From Myxococcota bacterium (lineage in GTDB: Bacteria > Myxococcota_A > UBA9160 > UBA4427), in assembly GCA_030748735.1 (NCBI GenBank), contig JASMLK010000132.1, positions 1-64,000 of the forward strand: DNA of 64,000 nt, in the 5' to 3' direction. The position numbers and the translations under genes are program-made. The notes under the pieces are model-generated. The model searched no databases. It had not been told where the DNA came from and saw only the letters and a program-made list of their open reading frames with translations. This document shows, one piece after another, positions 6,931-14,465 of this stretch. Position 1 is the stretch's first letter; every line of letters starts with the position of its first letter.

Positions 6931-7074
6931 TCAGGCAGCTATTCGTGTTTCTCGCGAGTAGCGATGGTGCAGCCCACCAACCCGGGTAGTGGCGACCACC
7001 TCCCCGATCTCTTCGGGTTCGATCTGTCGCTGGTCTGGAGAGTCTTTCCCCAGCCCGAGATGGGTTCGGTACAT
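6931..7074 (-). pseudogene. Integrase-core (DDE) transposase, C-terminal remnant
   Basis: On the minus strand the frame reads YRTHLGLGKDSPDQRQ, then EEIGEVVATTRVGGLHHRY, ending at TGA 6933-6931. This is the C-terminal tail of the same transposase family as the intact gene at 9875-10930 (DRVH..., EVVGIPKVGGLHHRY). An in-frame stop lies 9-12 nt upstream of residue 1, and nothing of the catalytic core remains. The remaining bases of the 6871-7272 gap show no recognisable gene. Confidence 0.7.
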
Positions 7075-7272
7075 GACGGACACTCAGGTCAACTATAGGT
7101 CACGTTGAAATCCGCTCCGGCCCATGCCCTGCTGGCCGCGCTCAACCGCAACGACGGCCTCGGTTTTGGCCGTATCGAACCACAACTTCAGGGATGAGAC
7201 GCTTCAACGATTTCCGAGCAGGACTCTCGCAGGATCGCGACCGCTGGTACCGGGCGCCCGCTTTCCGACGAA

Positions 7273-7794
7273 TCATCCCCCGAGAATCTCCCGCAATGCG
7301 GCCTTCGCCGTAGGCGGAATCGATTCCTCGCGGTAGTACATCGCGACGAGGCGGATCGCGTCGTCATAGCGCTCCACATCGAGGTGTCGAAGGAGGTACC
7401 GGATGTCGTTCTCATCCTGCATCCCCTCCCCGATGCGCATGGCCAGACATTTCATGGCCAGCATGTATTCCGGTTTCGCAACGAAGACTCTCGAGTGGCT
7501 GAACTCGAGGAACAGATCGTACTCGCCTATATCGCTGAGATAGGCTTTGACGGCATCGTTGAGCCACGAATCCGGGATGCCCTCCCTCTGGGCAACACGC
7601 AGCGCGGCATCGCGCACTTCCATCGAGGGACGGAAAGTCGCATCGATGTCGCGGGTGGATTCGCGTGCGTCGAACACCATGCACATGACCGCGCCGCCAA
7701 CGAGGTTGATGTCGGCCCGGGTATTCGTGCGAGCGAGCTCATCGTTCAGTCGCTCGAGCAGCCGCTCGATCTCCGCCTTGGAAAACGCATGCAC
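7273..7794 (-). CDS. Nucleotidyltransferase-like protein (DUF6036 type) of an RHH-paired module
   Basis: The 173-residue product carries VGGAVMCMVFDARESTRDIDA near residues 32-52. This is the G-G-x(n)-R-x-T-x-DID pattern of DUF6036/AbiEii-like nucleotidyltransferase folds. A Lys/Met-rich helical part follows (MLAMKCLAMR, then DENDIRYLLRHL), common to these families. GTG 7794 is chosen because GGAAGGGGG lies just upstream; the frame opens further but without family-like sequence. The RHH gene ends 16 nt upstream, so the two form an operon, most likely a toxin-antitoxin-type module in which this protein is the enzyme. Which partner is toxic cannot be read from sequence. Confidence 0.65.
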   Translation of the reverse strand: MHAFSKAEIERLLERLNDELARTNTRADINLVGGAVMCMVFDARESTRDIDATFRPSMEVRDAALRVAQREGIPDSWLNDAVKAYLSDIGEYDLFLEFSHSRVFVAKPEYMLAMKCLAMRIGEGMQDENDIRYLLRHLDVERYDDAIRLVAMYYREESIPPTAKAALREILGG

Positions 7795-7810
7795 CGGATC
7801 GCCCCCCTTC

Positions 7811-8308
7811 CTAGACCCGTTGGCCGACGCTCGATTCGACGAAGATGTTCCGCTTGGCAAACGGCGGCGGCGAGTGGGTGAGCAAGTACTCCCGCACGCT
7901 TTGCAGAGACGACCCGAACACCGGTTCGTCCAGGGCCGGCACTTTCGATGTCCACCGCGGCGGCAGAACGCCTTTGCTTGCTGCGGCATATTCGATCGTC
8001 GCGGCGAGATAAGCCGCCCAGTATGACGTCAGTGCAACATCGGGTGGTGTACCCACCGCGAGTTCGAATTCGTGTGGCGAGCACTGTTCGAGCAGGTCGA
8101 GAAGCTCGGCGAACACGTACCCGGGCTTCTCGCTTGTCGCGAGCTCCGAAACGAGCTCCTGATACGCCCGCTCGACGTCCGGCAGAATCGTTCGCAGCAC
8201 CCAATCCGACATCCCGAGGCCAGCCGCTTCGGCCCGCTTCTTGACCCGCTCCTTCTCAGCCGGCGTCACTCGGATCTGCAGCTGCGCGGTCTTCGCTTCC
8301 TTGGGCAT
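7811..8308 (-). CDS. Ribbon-helix-helix/MobC-like protein paired with the nucleotidyltransferase
   Basis: This is a 165-residue protein. The N-terminus LQIRVTPAEKERVKKRAEAA followed by GLGMSDWVLRTIL is a ribbon-helix-helix/MobC-type DNA-binding segment. The C-terminal ~100 residues (LLDLLEQCSPHEFELAVG, then a WAAYLAATIEYAA helix) are not recognised. ATG 8308 follows GGGAGA. A perfect 20-bp palindrome at 8339-8358, 30 bp upstream of the start, fits autoregulation by this protein. Together with the next gene it forms a two-gene module on the strand opposite to the neighbouring MntA-HepT pairs. Confidence 0.65.
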   Translation of the reverse strand: MPKEAKTAQLQIRVTPAEKERVKKRAEAAGLGMSDWVLRTILPDVERAYQELVSELATSEKPGYVFAELLDLLEQCSPHEFELAVGTPPDVALTSYWAAYLAATIEYAAASKGVLPPRWTSKVPALDEPVFGSSLQSVREYLLTHSPPPFAKRNIFVESSVGQRV

Positions 8309-8338
8309 GGATCGAATCTCCCTCACTCCGAACAACAT

Positions 8339-8358
8339 GTCAATACAATTGTATTGAC
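8339..8358. promoter_or_regulatory. Perfect 20-bp palindrome, likely RHH operator
   Basis: GTCAATACAATTGTATTGAC is fully self-complementary and ends 30 bp upstream of the RHH-gene ATG. AT-rich, exactly symmetric sites in this position are typical operators of antitoxin-type RHH repressors. On the minus strand TTGACA at its right end could act as a -35 element, but I see no good -10. Confidence 0.6.
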
Positions 8359-8466
8359 GATATCGGGCGTTGATTTCGAAATCTGAGGTGTACAGGAATT
8401 CCGTTCGAATACAGAGGTTTGTACCGCTTTCTGCTGGTTCGGGGCCCTCGGCAATCCCGGGGCGAT

Positions 8467-8511
8467 TCAAAACCCCCGAACATCCCGTATACACGAGGAT
8501 GTTCGGGGGCT
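8467..8511 (-). terminator. Strong terminator 3' of the second broken tRNA-Gly copy
   Basis: On the minus strand CCCCCGAACATCC pairs perfectly with GGATGTTCGGGGG (13 bp) and is followed by TTTTGA. It lies immediately downstream of the CCA end of the tRNA-Gly fragment at 8516. The sequence differs from the terminators at 5594 and 11048, but the placement is identical. Confidence 0.7.
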
Positions 8512-8515
8512 TGAG

Positions 8516-8760
8516 TGGAGCACGAGACCAGATTCGAATTCATCGATTGCATGCAATCGATACCCGCGTCGGCGTGTGGCCGCGTTCCGCGCGGCCACCG
8601 CCTCCTACGAATCGCTCCCTGATCGGTCGCAGTTCGCCCTCACGTTGGCAAGTAGTCCCGGAAATCAGCCAACTGCCTGACATTCAAACGGATTTCGAAA
8701 CCCTTGGTCCGGCGGGAGTCGGCAAGGAAGTGCAGGGAGAGGCAAGGAGCGGCAGTTCGC
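8516..8760 (+). repeat. Island repeat, copy D, with two tRNA-Gly fragments
   Basis: 8516-8538 repeats the tRNA-Gly 3' end, followed by the same 20-bp palindrome as copy C (8542-8561). The first 56 bp are identical to copy C. A REP-like hairpin follows (GTGGCCGCG/CGCGGCCAC, ending CCTCCTAC), then the anticodon-arm match at 8637-8651, the GTTGGC/GCCAAC hairpin, GACATTC/GGATTTC and the right block ending GAGCGGCAGTTCGC. 8761-8908 shows only the ribosome-binding site of the next gene. Confidence 0.75.
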
Positions 8761-8908
8761 GATTGCGATCAAATGGGTCGAGAAGATCTCGCAAACGGCC
8801 CCCGGAATTGAGCCCGCCTGTGCGCGCTACGCTCGTGCCGTTGAAAAACCGGTTGGCGCAGAATTCCGCAGAGGCCATCGCTGAAACCGGGAGCCGACTG
8901 GAGGCGAA

Positions 8909-9301
8909 ATGTCGAAGACCGATCGCCTTCGGGATGTGCTGAACGAATTCGACGGGATCCGGCTCGCGATCGCATTCGGCTCCGTCCCCCGCGACCGTGC
9001 CACCGCCTCCAGCGATCTGGACATCGCACTGCTCTGCGAGCGAGAGATGTCCAGTGACCTGCGAGTGAAAGTCATCGAAGCACTGGCCCGCGAAACCGGT
9101 CGCCCCGTTGATCTGATCGATCTTCGACGAGCCGGCGAGCCCTTGCTCGGCGAGATCCTGGCGACAGGCGTGCGGCTCTTCTCCCGTGACGAATCTGCAT
9201 ATGCTGAGCTCGTGCGAAAGCATCTGTTCGATGCGACCGATTTCCTACCCTATCGAAATCGAATTCTCGAGGAGAGGCGAAATCGGTGGATCGGAAACTG
9301 A
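8909..9301 (+). CDS. mntA: MntA-type nucleotidyltransferase antitoxin (second copy)
   Basis: This 130-residue minimal nucleotidyltransferase has GSVPRDRATASSDLDIAL near residues 24-41, giving GS-x10-D-x-D, and PVDLIDL as the third acidic strand. GGAGG lies 5-6 nt before ATG 8909. Its 3' end overlaps the GTG of the following HEPN gene by 16 nt. As in known MntA-HepT systems it should AMPylate and silence the toxin. It is only distantly similar to the 6056 copy. Confidence 0.85.
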   Translation: MSKTDRLRDVLNEFDGIRLAIAFGSVPRDRATASSDLDIALLCEREMSSDLRVKVIEALARETGRPVDLIDLRRAGEPLLGEILATGVRLFSRDESAYAELVRKHLFDATDFLPYRNRILEERRNRWIGN

Positions 9302-9705
9302 TCGACGAGAAGCTGGAGTCTTTGCGTCGCTGCGTTGAGCGTATCCGAAGCCGCTGTCCAGAGCAGGCTTCCCAACTCGCTTCGGATCCGGACCTACAGG
9401 ACATCGTGGCGCTCAACCTGACACGCGCGGTTCAGATTTGCGTCGACATCGCAGCCGTCGTGATTTCCAGCTCACCCCTCCCTGCTCCCGATACGATGGG
9501 CGCGGCATTCGATGCCCTCGCCGAGCTCGAGGTGATCGATGAAGGGCTTGCGCGACAGATGAAAGCCGCGGTCGGCTTCCGAAACATTGCCGTCCATTCC
9601 TACCAGCAAATCGATTGGGCGATCGTTCACCGATTGTGCGGCGAGAACGTCAACGACTTTCGAAGATTCGCGAGCGAGATCTCACGGGTCGGAGACGAAT
9701 CGTAG
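9286..9705 (+). CDS. hepT: HepT-type HEPN toxin (second copy)
   Basis: The 139-residue helical protein has the catalytic/AMPylation motif R-x4-H-x-Y, seen as RNIAVHSY near residue 100. GTG at 9286 overlaps the antitoxin stop, so the pair is translationally coupled. Family knowledge says HepT is an RNase whose activity is blocked when MntA AMPylates the motif Tyr. The module is followed after about 170 bp by a transposase gene, and no repeat copy lies between them. Confidence 0.85.
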   Translation: MDRKLIDEKLESLRRCVERIRSRCPEQASQLASDPDLQDIVALNLTRAVQICVDIAAVVISSSPLPAPDTMGAAFDALAELEVIDEGLARQMKAAVGFRNIAVHSYQQIDWAIVHRLCGENVNDFRRFASEISRVGDES

Positions 9706-9874
9706 TCGAGACCGGCAAGAGCTGAGCCTTTCACGACCCCGGTGTGTTCCCAATAACCGGTCCGGGCCGAAATCATTGAGCTTTTCCGATCCGACGCTCG
9801 AGCGATCAACGAGTGAGGGTAGTCCGGTCGGGAGCAAAGATTCAGTCTCGCATTGCGTCGAGGCGCCATGCAGA

Positions 9875-10930
9875 ATGCGCCTAGATATGCGCCAGCTGCT
9901 CAAACTCGCAACGATCGCCCTTCGATGCGTCCCGGCCTTCTTCCGAAGCCGAAGCAAGCAGGCGATCGTCGAACTTGCGCTCCGTCAACAGCTCGCAACG
10001 TTTGCCGAGAAGGGACACCGCCCTCGAATCGCGCCGGCTGATCGAAGCTTCTGGGTCATGCTGTCGCGGGTCTGGTCGGGTTGGAAAGAAGCCCTGGTCA
10101 TCGTCCAGCCCGACACCGTGGCCCGATGGCATCGCAAGGGATTCCGGCTCTACTGGCGATCGATTTCAAAGGCCGGACCTGGTCGGCCGCCGATTCCAGC
10201 CGAGGTGCGGGCGCTCATTCGTCGATTCGCGAATGAGAACGGCTGGCGAGCCCGGAAGGTGCGGGGTGAACTCGAGAAGCTCGGGATCTTCGTTGGCCTC
10301 ACCACGGTCTCGCGATATCTCCCAAAGCGAGATCCCGACCGAGATCAGCGTCAGCGCTGGAGCACGTTCCTTCGGAATCATCGGCACCAGATCGCGGCGA
10401 TGGACTTCCTGGTCGTTCCAACCATCGGATTCCGGCTCCTGTACGTCTGGTTCGTGATCGCTCACGGTCGACGTGAGCTCCTCCACTTCGGTGTCACAGA
10501 GCACCCGACCTCATCCTGGGTCATTCAACAGCTTCGTGAGGCCTTTCCCGACGAAACAGCTCCACGATTCCTCATCTTCGACAACGATTCCATTTTCTCG
10601 GATCGGGTCACCGATTCGATCCAGAATCTCGGCATCGAGCCTCGGCGAACCGCATTCCGGAGCCCGTGGCAGAACGGGGGCGCGGAGAGATGGGTTGGGA
10701 GCGCACGGCGAGAGCTGCTCGACCACGTGATCGTCCTGAACGAGGACCATCTTCGACGCCTTCTACGTGAGTACGTCGACTACTACAACACCGACCGAGT
10801 CCACACGGAGCTGCGAGATTCTCCGCGGGGCCGGACCGCCGTATGCCGACCCTCGTCGATGGCCGAGGTCGTCGGCATTCCGAAGGTCGGCGGCCTCCAT
10901 CATCGATACGAGTGGCGAGAAGCAGCTTGA
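9875..10930 (+). CDS. DDE integrase-core transposase (complete)
   Basis: The 351-residue product begins MRLDMRQLLKL. A helix-turn-helix/homeodomain-like part is followed by an rve catalytic core with all three acids: Asp in AAMDFLVVP, Asp in LIFDNDSIF and Glu in NGGAERWVGS. The C-terminus is EVVGIPKVGGLHHRYEW. The frame is open further upstream but has no family-like residues before 9875. I found no convincing terminal inverted repeats at either side, so the boundaries of the element are unknown. A C-terminal relic of a relative lies at 6931-7074, so this family has visited the island at least twice. Confidence 0.8.
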   Translation: MRLDMRQLLKLATIALRCVPAFFRSRSKQAIVELALRQQLATFAEKGHRPRIAPADRSFWVMLSRVWSGWKEALVIVQPDTVARWHRKGFRLYWRSISKAGPGRPPIPAEVRALIRRFANENGWRARKVRGELEKLGIFVGLTTVSRYLPKRDPDRDQRQRWSTFLRNHRHQIAAMDFLVVPTIGFRLLYVWFVIAHGRRELLHFGVTEHPTSSWVIQQLREAFPDETAPRFLIFDNDSIFSDRVTDSIQNLGIEPRRTAFRSPWQNGGAERWVGSARRELLDHVIVLNEDHLRRLLREYVDYYNTDRVHTELRDSPRGRTAVCRPSSMAEVVGIPKVGGLHHRYEWREAA

Positions 10931-11047
10931 TCATCGCGCTACTCGATCGGGAAATCGCGCCGAAATCTGTCCGGACGAATAAACGGAACGGACAACCGCT
11001 CTTAAGCCCGAGGGTCTACGAGTAGGAACCAGCACCAAGTCCGGATT

Positions 11048-11088
11048 CAAAAAAAGCCCGCCACGCTTCGCGTGACAGGCTTCTTTTG
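11048..11088 (-). terminator. Terminator of tRNA-Gly
   Basis: On the minus strand GCCTGTCACGC-GAA-GCGTGGCGGGC forms an 11-bp stem with two G-U pairs, followed by TTTTTTT. It begins just beyond the CCA end of the tRNA. Confidence 0.75.
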
Positions 11089-11090
11089 AA

Positions 11091-11166
11091 TGGAGCACGA
11101 GACCAGATTCGAACTGGCGACCCTCACGTTGGCAACGTGATGCTCTACCAGCTGAGCTACTCGTGC
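11091..11166 (-). tRNA. tRNA-Gly (anticodon GCC)
   Basis: The 76-nt gene folds as a normal cloverleaf: acceptor GCACGAG/CTCGTGC, D-arm GCTC-AGCTGGTA-GAGC, anticodon arm TCACG-TTGCCAA-CGTGA (anticodon GCC), T-arm GCCAG-TTCGAAT-CTGGT, discriminator T and encoded CCA. A terminator follows. The 3' end of this gene, and its sequence from the anticodon loop onward, recur as fragments at 4.6, 5.6-5.8 and 8.5-8.65 kb, so this is the probable integration target of the island. Confidence 0.95.
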
Positions 11167-11203
11167 GGAAACCGTGCTTGAAATCTTTCGCTGGCAGGAC
11201 GGG

Positions 11204-11233
11204 TAGTTAGCAGAGAGCGCGGCGTGGGTTCAA
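11204..11233 (-). promoter_or_regulatory. Candidate sigma70 promoter of tRNA-Gly
   Basis: On the minus strand TTGAAC (11233-11228) and TAACTA (11209-11204) are separated by 18 nt, with the -10 ending 37 nt before the mature tRNA 5' end. The match is moderate. Confidence 0.4.
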
Positions 11234-11362
11234 GGCTCCCGGAGTGACTTTCGGCGGGCTTGCCCCCAAGGGGACCGGTGTCTGCCGCAGCTCCCGGAGG
11301 CCGTCGCTGGCAACGAGGGACGAAGCCACGCCACCCGCGCTCGATGCCTTCTATATCTATAT

Positions 11363-12676
11363 CTACAACTTGGTGATCTTCTCCCGGTGTTCCGTGACGT
11401 CCTTCGCCGCGTTGCGCGTGTCGAACACCCGCTTCGCGTTTTCGACGATGGTCTTGTAGTCGAAGGCCTTGTGGTCGGTGAGGATCACACAGAGGTCCGC
11501 GTCGGCCAGGGTGGCTTCGGCGGCGCCGACGTCCTGGTACTTCACGCCGTCGACATCGACGCTCGGCACATGGGGGTCGGTGAAGGTCACCTTCGCGCCC
11601 TTCTCGGCCAGGATGCGAATCACATCGAGCGCCGGGCTTTCGCGCATGTCGCCCACGTTGCTCTTGTACGCCACACCGAGGATCAAGATCTTCGATCCGT
11701 TCACCGCCTTCTTGTCCTGGTTCAGCAGGTCGGCGACACGCTCACACACATGCTCGGGCATGCGACTGTTGATGTCGGTCGCAAGGTCGATGAAGCGCGC
11801 CGGGAAGTTCAGGCTCTTCATCTTCCACGAGAGATAACTCGGGTCGACGGGAATGCAGTGCCCACCGAGGCCGGGGCCGGGCAGGAACTTCATGAAGCCG
11901 TAGGGCTTGGTGGCCGCGGCTTCGATCACTTCCCACACATCCAGGTCGAGTCGTTGACACATCAGCGCGACTTCGTTCGCGAGCCCGATGTTGATGGCGC
12001 GGAAGGTGTTCTCGAGCAGCTTCACCATCTCGGCGCTCTGGGTCGACGAAACGGGGACGATCTCGTCGAAGATCGTGCCGAAGATCTTGGAAGCGAGTTC
12101 GGTGCAGAGCGGCGTCTGCCCGCCAACGACCTTGGGCACGTTGCGCACGGTAAAGACCGTATTCGCCGGGTCGATGCGCTCGGGCGCAAACGCCAACGAG
12201 AAGTCCTCTCCCACTTCGAGACCACTTTCCTCGAGCATGGGGACGAAGAGCTCCTGCGTCGTCCCCGGGTAGGTGGTGCTACCGAGGATCACGAGCTGGC
12301 CACTGCGCAAGCGGCGCCGAATCTCTTCGACCGCGCTCGCCATGTGAGAAACGTCGGGGTCCTTGGTGCGCGTGAGCGGCGTGGGCACACAGATGTTGAT
12401 GATGTCGAGACGCGTGAGCCCAGCGAAGTCCGACGACGCGTGCAGCTTGCCGTCGTTCACCGCCTTCTTGAGATCGGCTTCGGGCACGTCCTCGATGTAG
12501 GAACGGCCCGCCTCGACGGCGTCCACCTTCGAAGCGTCGATGTCGAAGCCCGTGACGTCGAAACCCTGCTTCGCGAATTCGACTGCGAGCGGCAGCCCGA
12601 CATAGCCCAGGCCGATCACACCGATCTTGGCTTCGCGCGCGTCGATCTTCCCAGCGAGTTCCGTGAGACGACTCAT
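11363..12676 (-). CDS. Nucleotide-sugar dehydrogenase (UDP-GlcNAc/UDP-glucose 6-dehydrogenase family)
   Basis: The 437-residue enzyme oxidises a UDP-sugar C6 to the uronate with two NAD+. An N-terminal Rossmann motif IGVIGLGYVGLPLAVEFA is seen near residue 17. The catalytic Cys lies in GLGGHCIPVDP, and a C-terminal NAD-type domain (ILGVAYKSNVGDMRESPAL) closes the protein. The GGHC-I-P-V-D-P form and the length are closer to WbpA/WecC-type UDP-N-acetylhexosamine dehydrogenases than to Ugd. The frame continues 23 codons upstream, but MSRLTELAGK at 12676 is the likely start. No other polysaccharide gene is adjacent. Confidence 0.85.
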   Translation of the reverse strand: MSRLTELAGKIDAREAKIGVIGLGYVGLPLAVEFAKQGFDVTGFDIDASKVDAVEAGRSYIEDVPEADLKKAVNDGKLHASSDFAGLTRLDIINICVPTPLTRTKDPDVSHMASAVEEIRRRLRSGQLVILGSTTYPGTTQELFVPMLEESGLEVGEDFSLAFAPERIDPANTVFTVRNVPKVVGGQTPLCTELASKIFGTIFDEIVPVSSTQSAEMVKLLENTFRAINIGLANEVALMCQRLDLDVWEVIEAAATKPYGFMKFLPGPGLGGHCIPVDPSYLSWKMKSLNFPARFIDLATDINSRMPEHVCERVADLLNQDKKAVNGSKILILGVAYKSNVGDMRESPALDVIRILAEKGAKVTFTDPHVPSVDVDGVKYQDVGAAEATLADADLCVILTDHKAFDYKTIVENAKRVFDTRNAAKDVTEHREKITKL

Positions 12677-12806
12677 CGCATGACCCCTTTCAAACCTTCG
12701 AACCTGCACAGGCCGGCGGCCTGCTGAACTGATCGCTTCGAACACCCGACCACGACGATCGGCCAGCCCGAAGCCAGAATGAAACCCGCGACCGCGGTCG
12801 GCCGCC

Positions 12807-13514
12807 CTACCCGTTCGCCAACCGCTTGCGCCAGCCGAAGTAGCTGCTGAAGTACACCCAGCCGGACCACAGAGTGAGTGCCGATGCGAGCGCCAGAAGT
12901 GTCAGCCCGATCTCACGAGCCGGCAGCCCGAACGTGGGATAGTGGAAAAGCAGCGCCACCACGGCGGAATTCTGCGCCAGGGTCTTGAACTTCCCGAGCC
13001 CCGACGCCGCCACCACGTGACCGTCCGCCGAGGCGATGCTCCGCAGCCCCGTCACGGCCAACTCGCGCGCCACGATGATGACCACCATGCCCGCCTGCCA
13101 TTCCGAAAGCCGCCCCACGGCGAGCATCATGATGAGCGCAGTGGTGACCAGCAGCTTGTCGGCAAGCGGGTCGAGCAGCTTGCCCAGCCGGGTCACCATC
13201 TTCCACGAGCGGGCGATGTAGCCGTCGAGCACGTCGGTGAGCACCGCGAGCAAGAAGCCCCAGGCCATCACCTTGCTGCCGAAGGGCGACATCATCAACG
13301 GCATCAAGAGCATGAGTGGAACGACACTGATGCGGATCAGCGTGATGGTGTTCGGGATGTTGAGGATCTGATCCCCGACGACGGGTTCGTCGCCCTCACG
13401 GGCACCAGCCGCGCCCGAGCCGGAGGCACGGTCGATCACTTCGATGTTCCCGACGGGATCGGCGTCTTCCATTGTTCCCACTTCGAACAACCACCTTGCG
13501 ACGGCTTCTCTCAT
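12807..13514 (-). CDS. pgsA: CDP-diacylglycerol--glycerol-3-phosphate 3-phosphatidyltransferase
   Basis: This integral membrane enzyme makes phosphatidylglycerol phosphate. The CDP-alcohol phosphotransferase signature D-G-x2-A-R-x8-G-x3-D-x3-D is complete (DGYIARSWKMVTRLGKLLD, then PLAD). It is preceded by NIPNTITLIRISVVP, the typical PgsA N-terminus, and followed by several hydrophobic helices. About 50 residues before NIPN are extra. GTG/ATG alternatives exist, including ATG 13472, so the start is uncertain. The gene overlaps the transglycosylase stop by 4 nt, so the two are cotranscribed. Confidence 0.85.
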   Translation of the reverse strand: MREAVARWLFEVGTMEDADPVGNIEVIDRASGSGAAGAREGDEPVVGDQILNIPNTITLIRISVVPLMLLMPLMMSPFGSKVMAWGFLLAVLTDVLDGYIARSWKMVTRLGKLLDPLADKLLVTTALIMMLAVGRLSEWQAGMVVIIVARELAVTGLRSIASADGHVVAASGLGKFKTLAQNSAVVALLFHYPTFGLPAREIGLTLLALASALTLWSGWVYFSSYFGWRKRLANG

Positions 13515-14224
13515 CGGTGGAAGTCGCCTCGATAGCCGCGATAGTAAGCCAACACGCGCTTCACGTAAGCCTTGGTTTCGGGGTATGGCGGGATGCCGCG
13601 GTAGCGGTCGACCGCCTTGGGACCCGCGTTGTAGGCCGCGAGGGCCCGTTTGAGGTCGCCGTAGCGATCGAGCATTTCTCGCAGGTAGCGACTGCCTCCG
13701 CTGACGTTCTCGCGGGCATGGAAGGGATCTTCGACACCGAGCCCGGCCGCCGTCTGGGGCATCAGCTGCATCAAGCCCTGTGCACCCGCGTGTGACACCG
13801 CAGAGGGACTGAAGTTGCTCTCGGCGGCGATGACGGCTTTGACGAGGGCGGGTTCGAGGTTGTTCGCCTTCGCCTCGCGCATGATCAGCGAGTCGTAGCC
13901 GTAGTGGATCGGTACGTTCGGTCGCGGGCGCCGCGCGTTGCGGGAATGGCGTGGTCGCCGGTGGACGAGTTCGTAGCGGCGGTCGGCGGGCGCATTGCTG
14001 AAGTGCACGACCCCGCGAGCGTCGACGAAGCGGTAGACGGCCGAATTCGCGCTCGCCTGTACCGGCGCCAGGACGCAGAACAGAGCCGCGGCCCCCACGA
14101 GGGCGCTCGCGAAGGCTCCGGCGAGAGAGCTCGCAGCAGTTGCGATGCAGATCCAGGCGCGCAGGGTAAGGCCTCCTCGCGACGCCGTCCGACGGCTCGC
14201 CGCGAATTCCGTGTCCGAGAACAC
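13511..14224 (-). CDS. Lytic transglycosylase with DUF4124-like segment (exported)
   Basis: The 237-residue protein has an N-terminal hydrophobic export signal ending near ASANS. A short DUF4124-like motif follows ([17 protein letters not shown]), then an SLT goose-lysozyme-like domain: catalytic Glu in [29 protein letters not shown] and [12 protein letters not shown]. It would cleave peptidoglycan glycan strands in the periplasm with 1,6-anhydro product. It overlaps pgsA by 4 nt. It is divergent from nadB across a 240-bp region that must hold both promoters. Confidence 0.85.
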   Translation of the reverse strand: MFSDTEFAASRRTASRGGLTLRAWICIATAASSLAGAFASALVGAAALFCVLAPVQASANSAVYRFVDARGVVHFSNAPADRRYELVHRRPRHSRNARRPRPNVPIHYGYDSLIMREAKANNLEPALVKAVIAAESNFSPSAVSHAGAQGLMQLMPQTAAGLGVEDPFHARENVSGGSRYLREMLDRYGDLKRALAAYNAGPKAVDRYRGIPPYPETKAYVKRVLAYYRGYRGDFHR

Positions 14225-14465
14225 ATCGGAGCTTTTCCCGAATGGCCTTAGACGCGAACGGCCCCTCAGGCCGGCCAGAGCACGGTTTCGTGCACAGGAG
14301 TTGCCGGTTGGTTACGCAGAGTGGCGATTCGAGGGGGATTCACCTCGCCCCAGGGCTGAGGCGGCGTGTACGCGGCCTCAGCGAAAGCTCGCACGAACGA
14401 GCGCAAATCGGGGTTTGCGGGCATCCTCCCCGCTTCGCAACGCCTCTCCCCCCAGGAACCGTGTG

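Noticed and set aside
7084-7266. Possible gene fragment (plus strand HALLAALNRNDGLGFGRIEP; minus strand WFDTAKTEAVVAVERG)
   Set aside because: Short, with no start and no family I can name on either strand.
3067-8760. Island repeats as integron attC sites
   Set aside because: The repeats lack the R-Y-Y-Y-A-A-C / G-T-T-R-R-R-Y core pair at their ends and there is no integron integrase; tRNA-derived borders fit better with an att-like scar.
3000-9000. CRISPR array
   Set aside because: Repeat copies are ~120 bp, diverged and separated by genes; there are no short regularly spaced repeats and no cas genes.
9587-9874. 96-codon N-terminal extension of the transposase
   Set aside because: This part overlaps the HepT gene in another frame and has low-complexity Ser/Arg composition; the family-like sequence starts at 9875.
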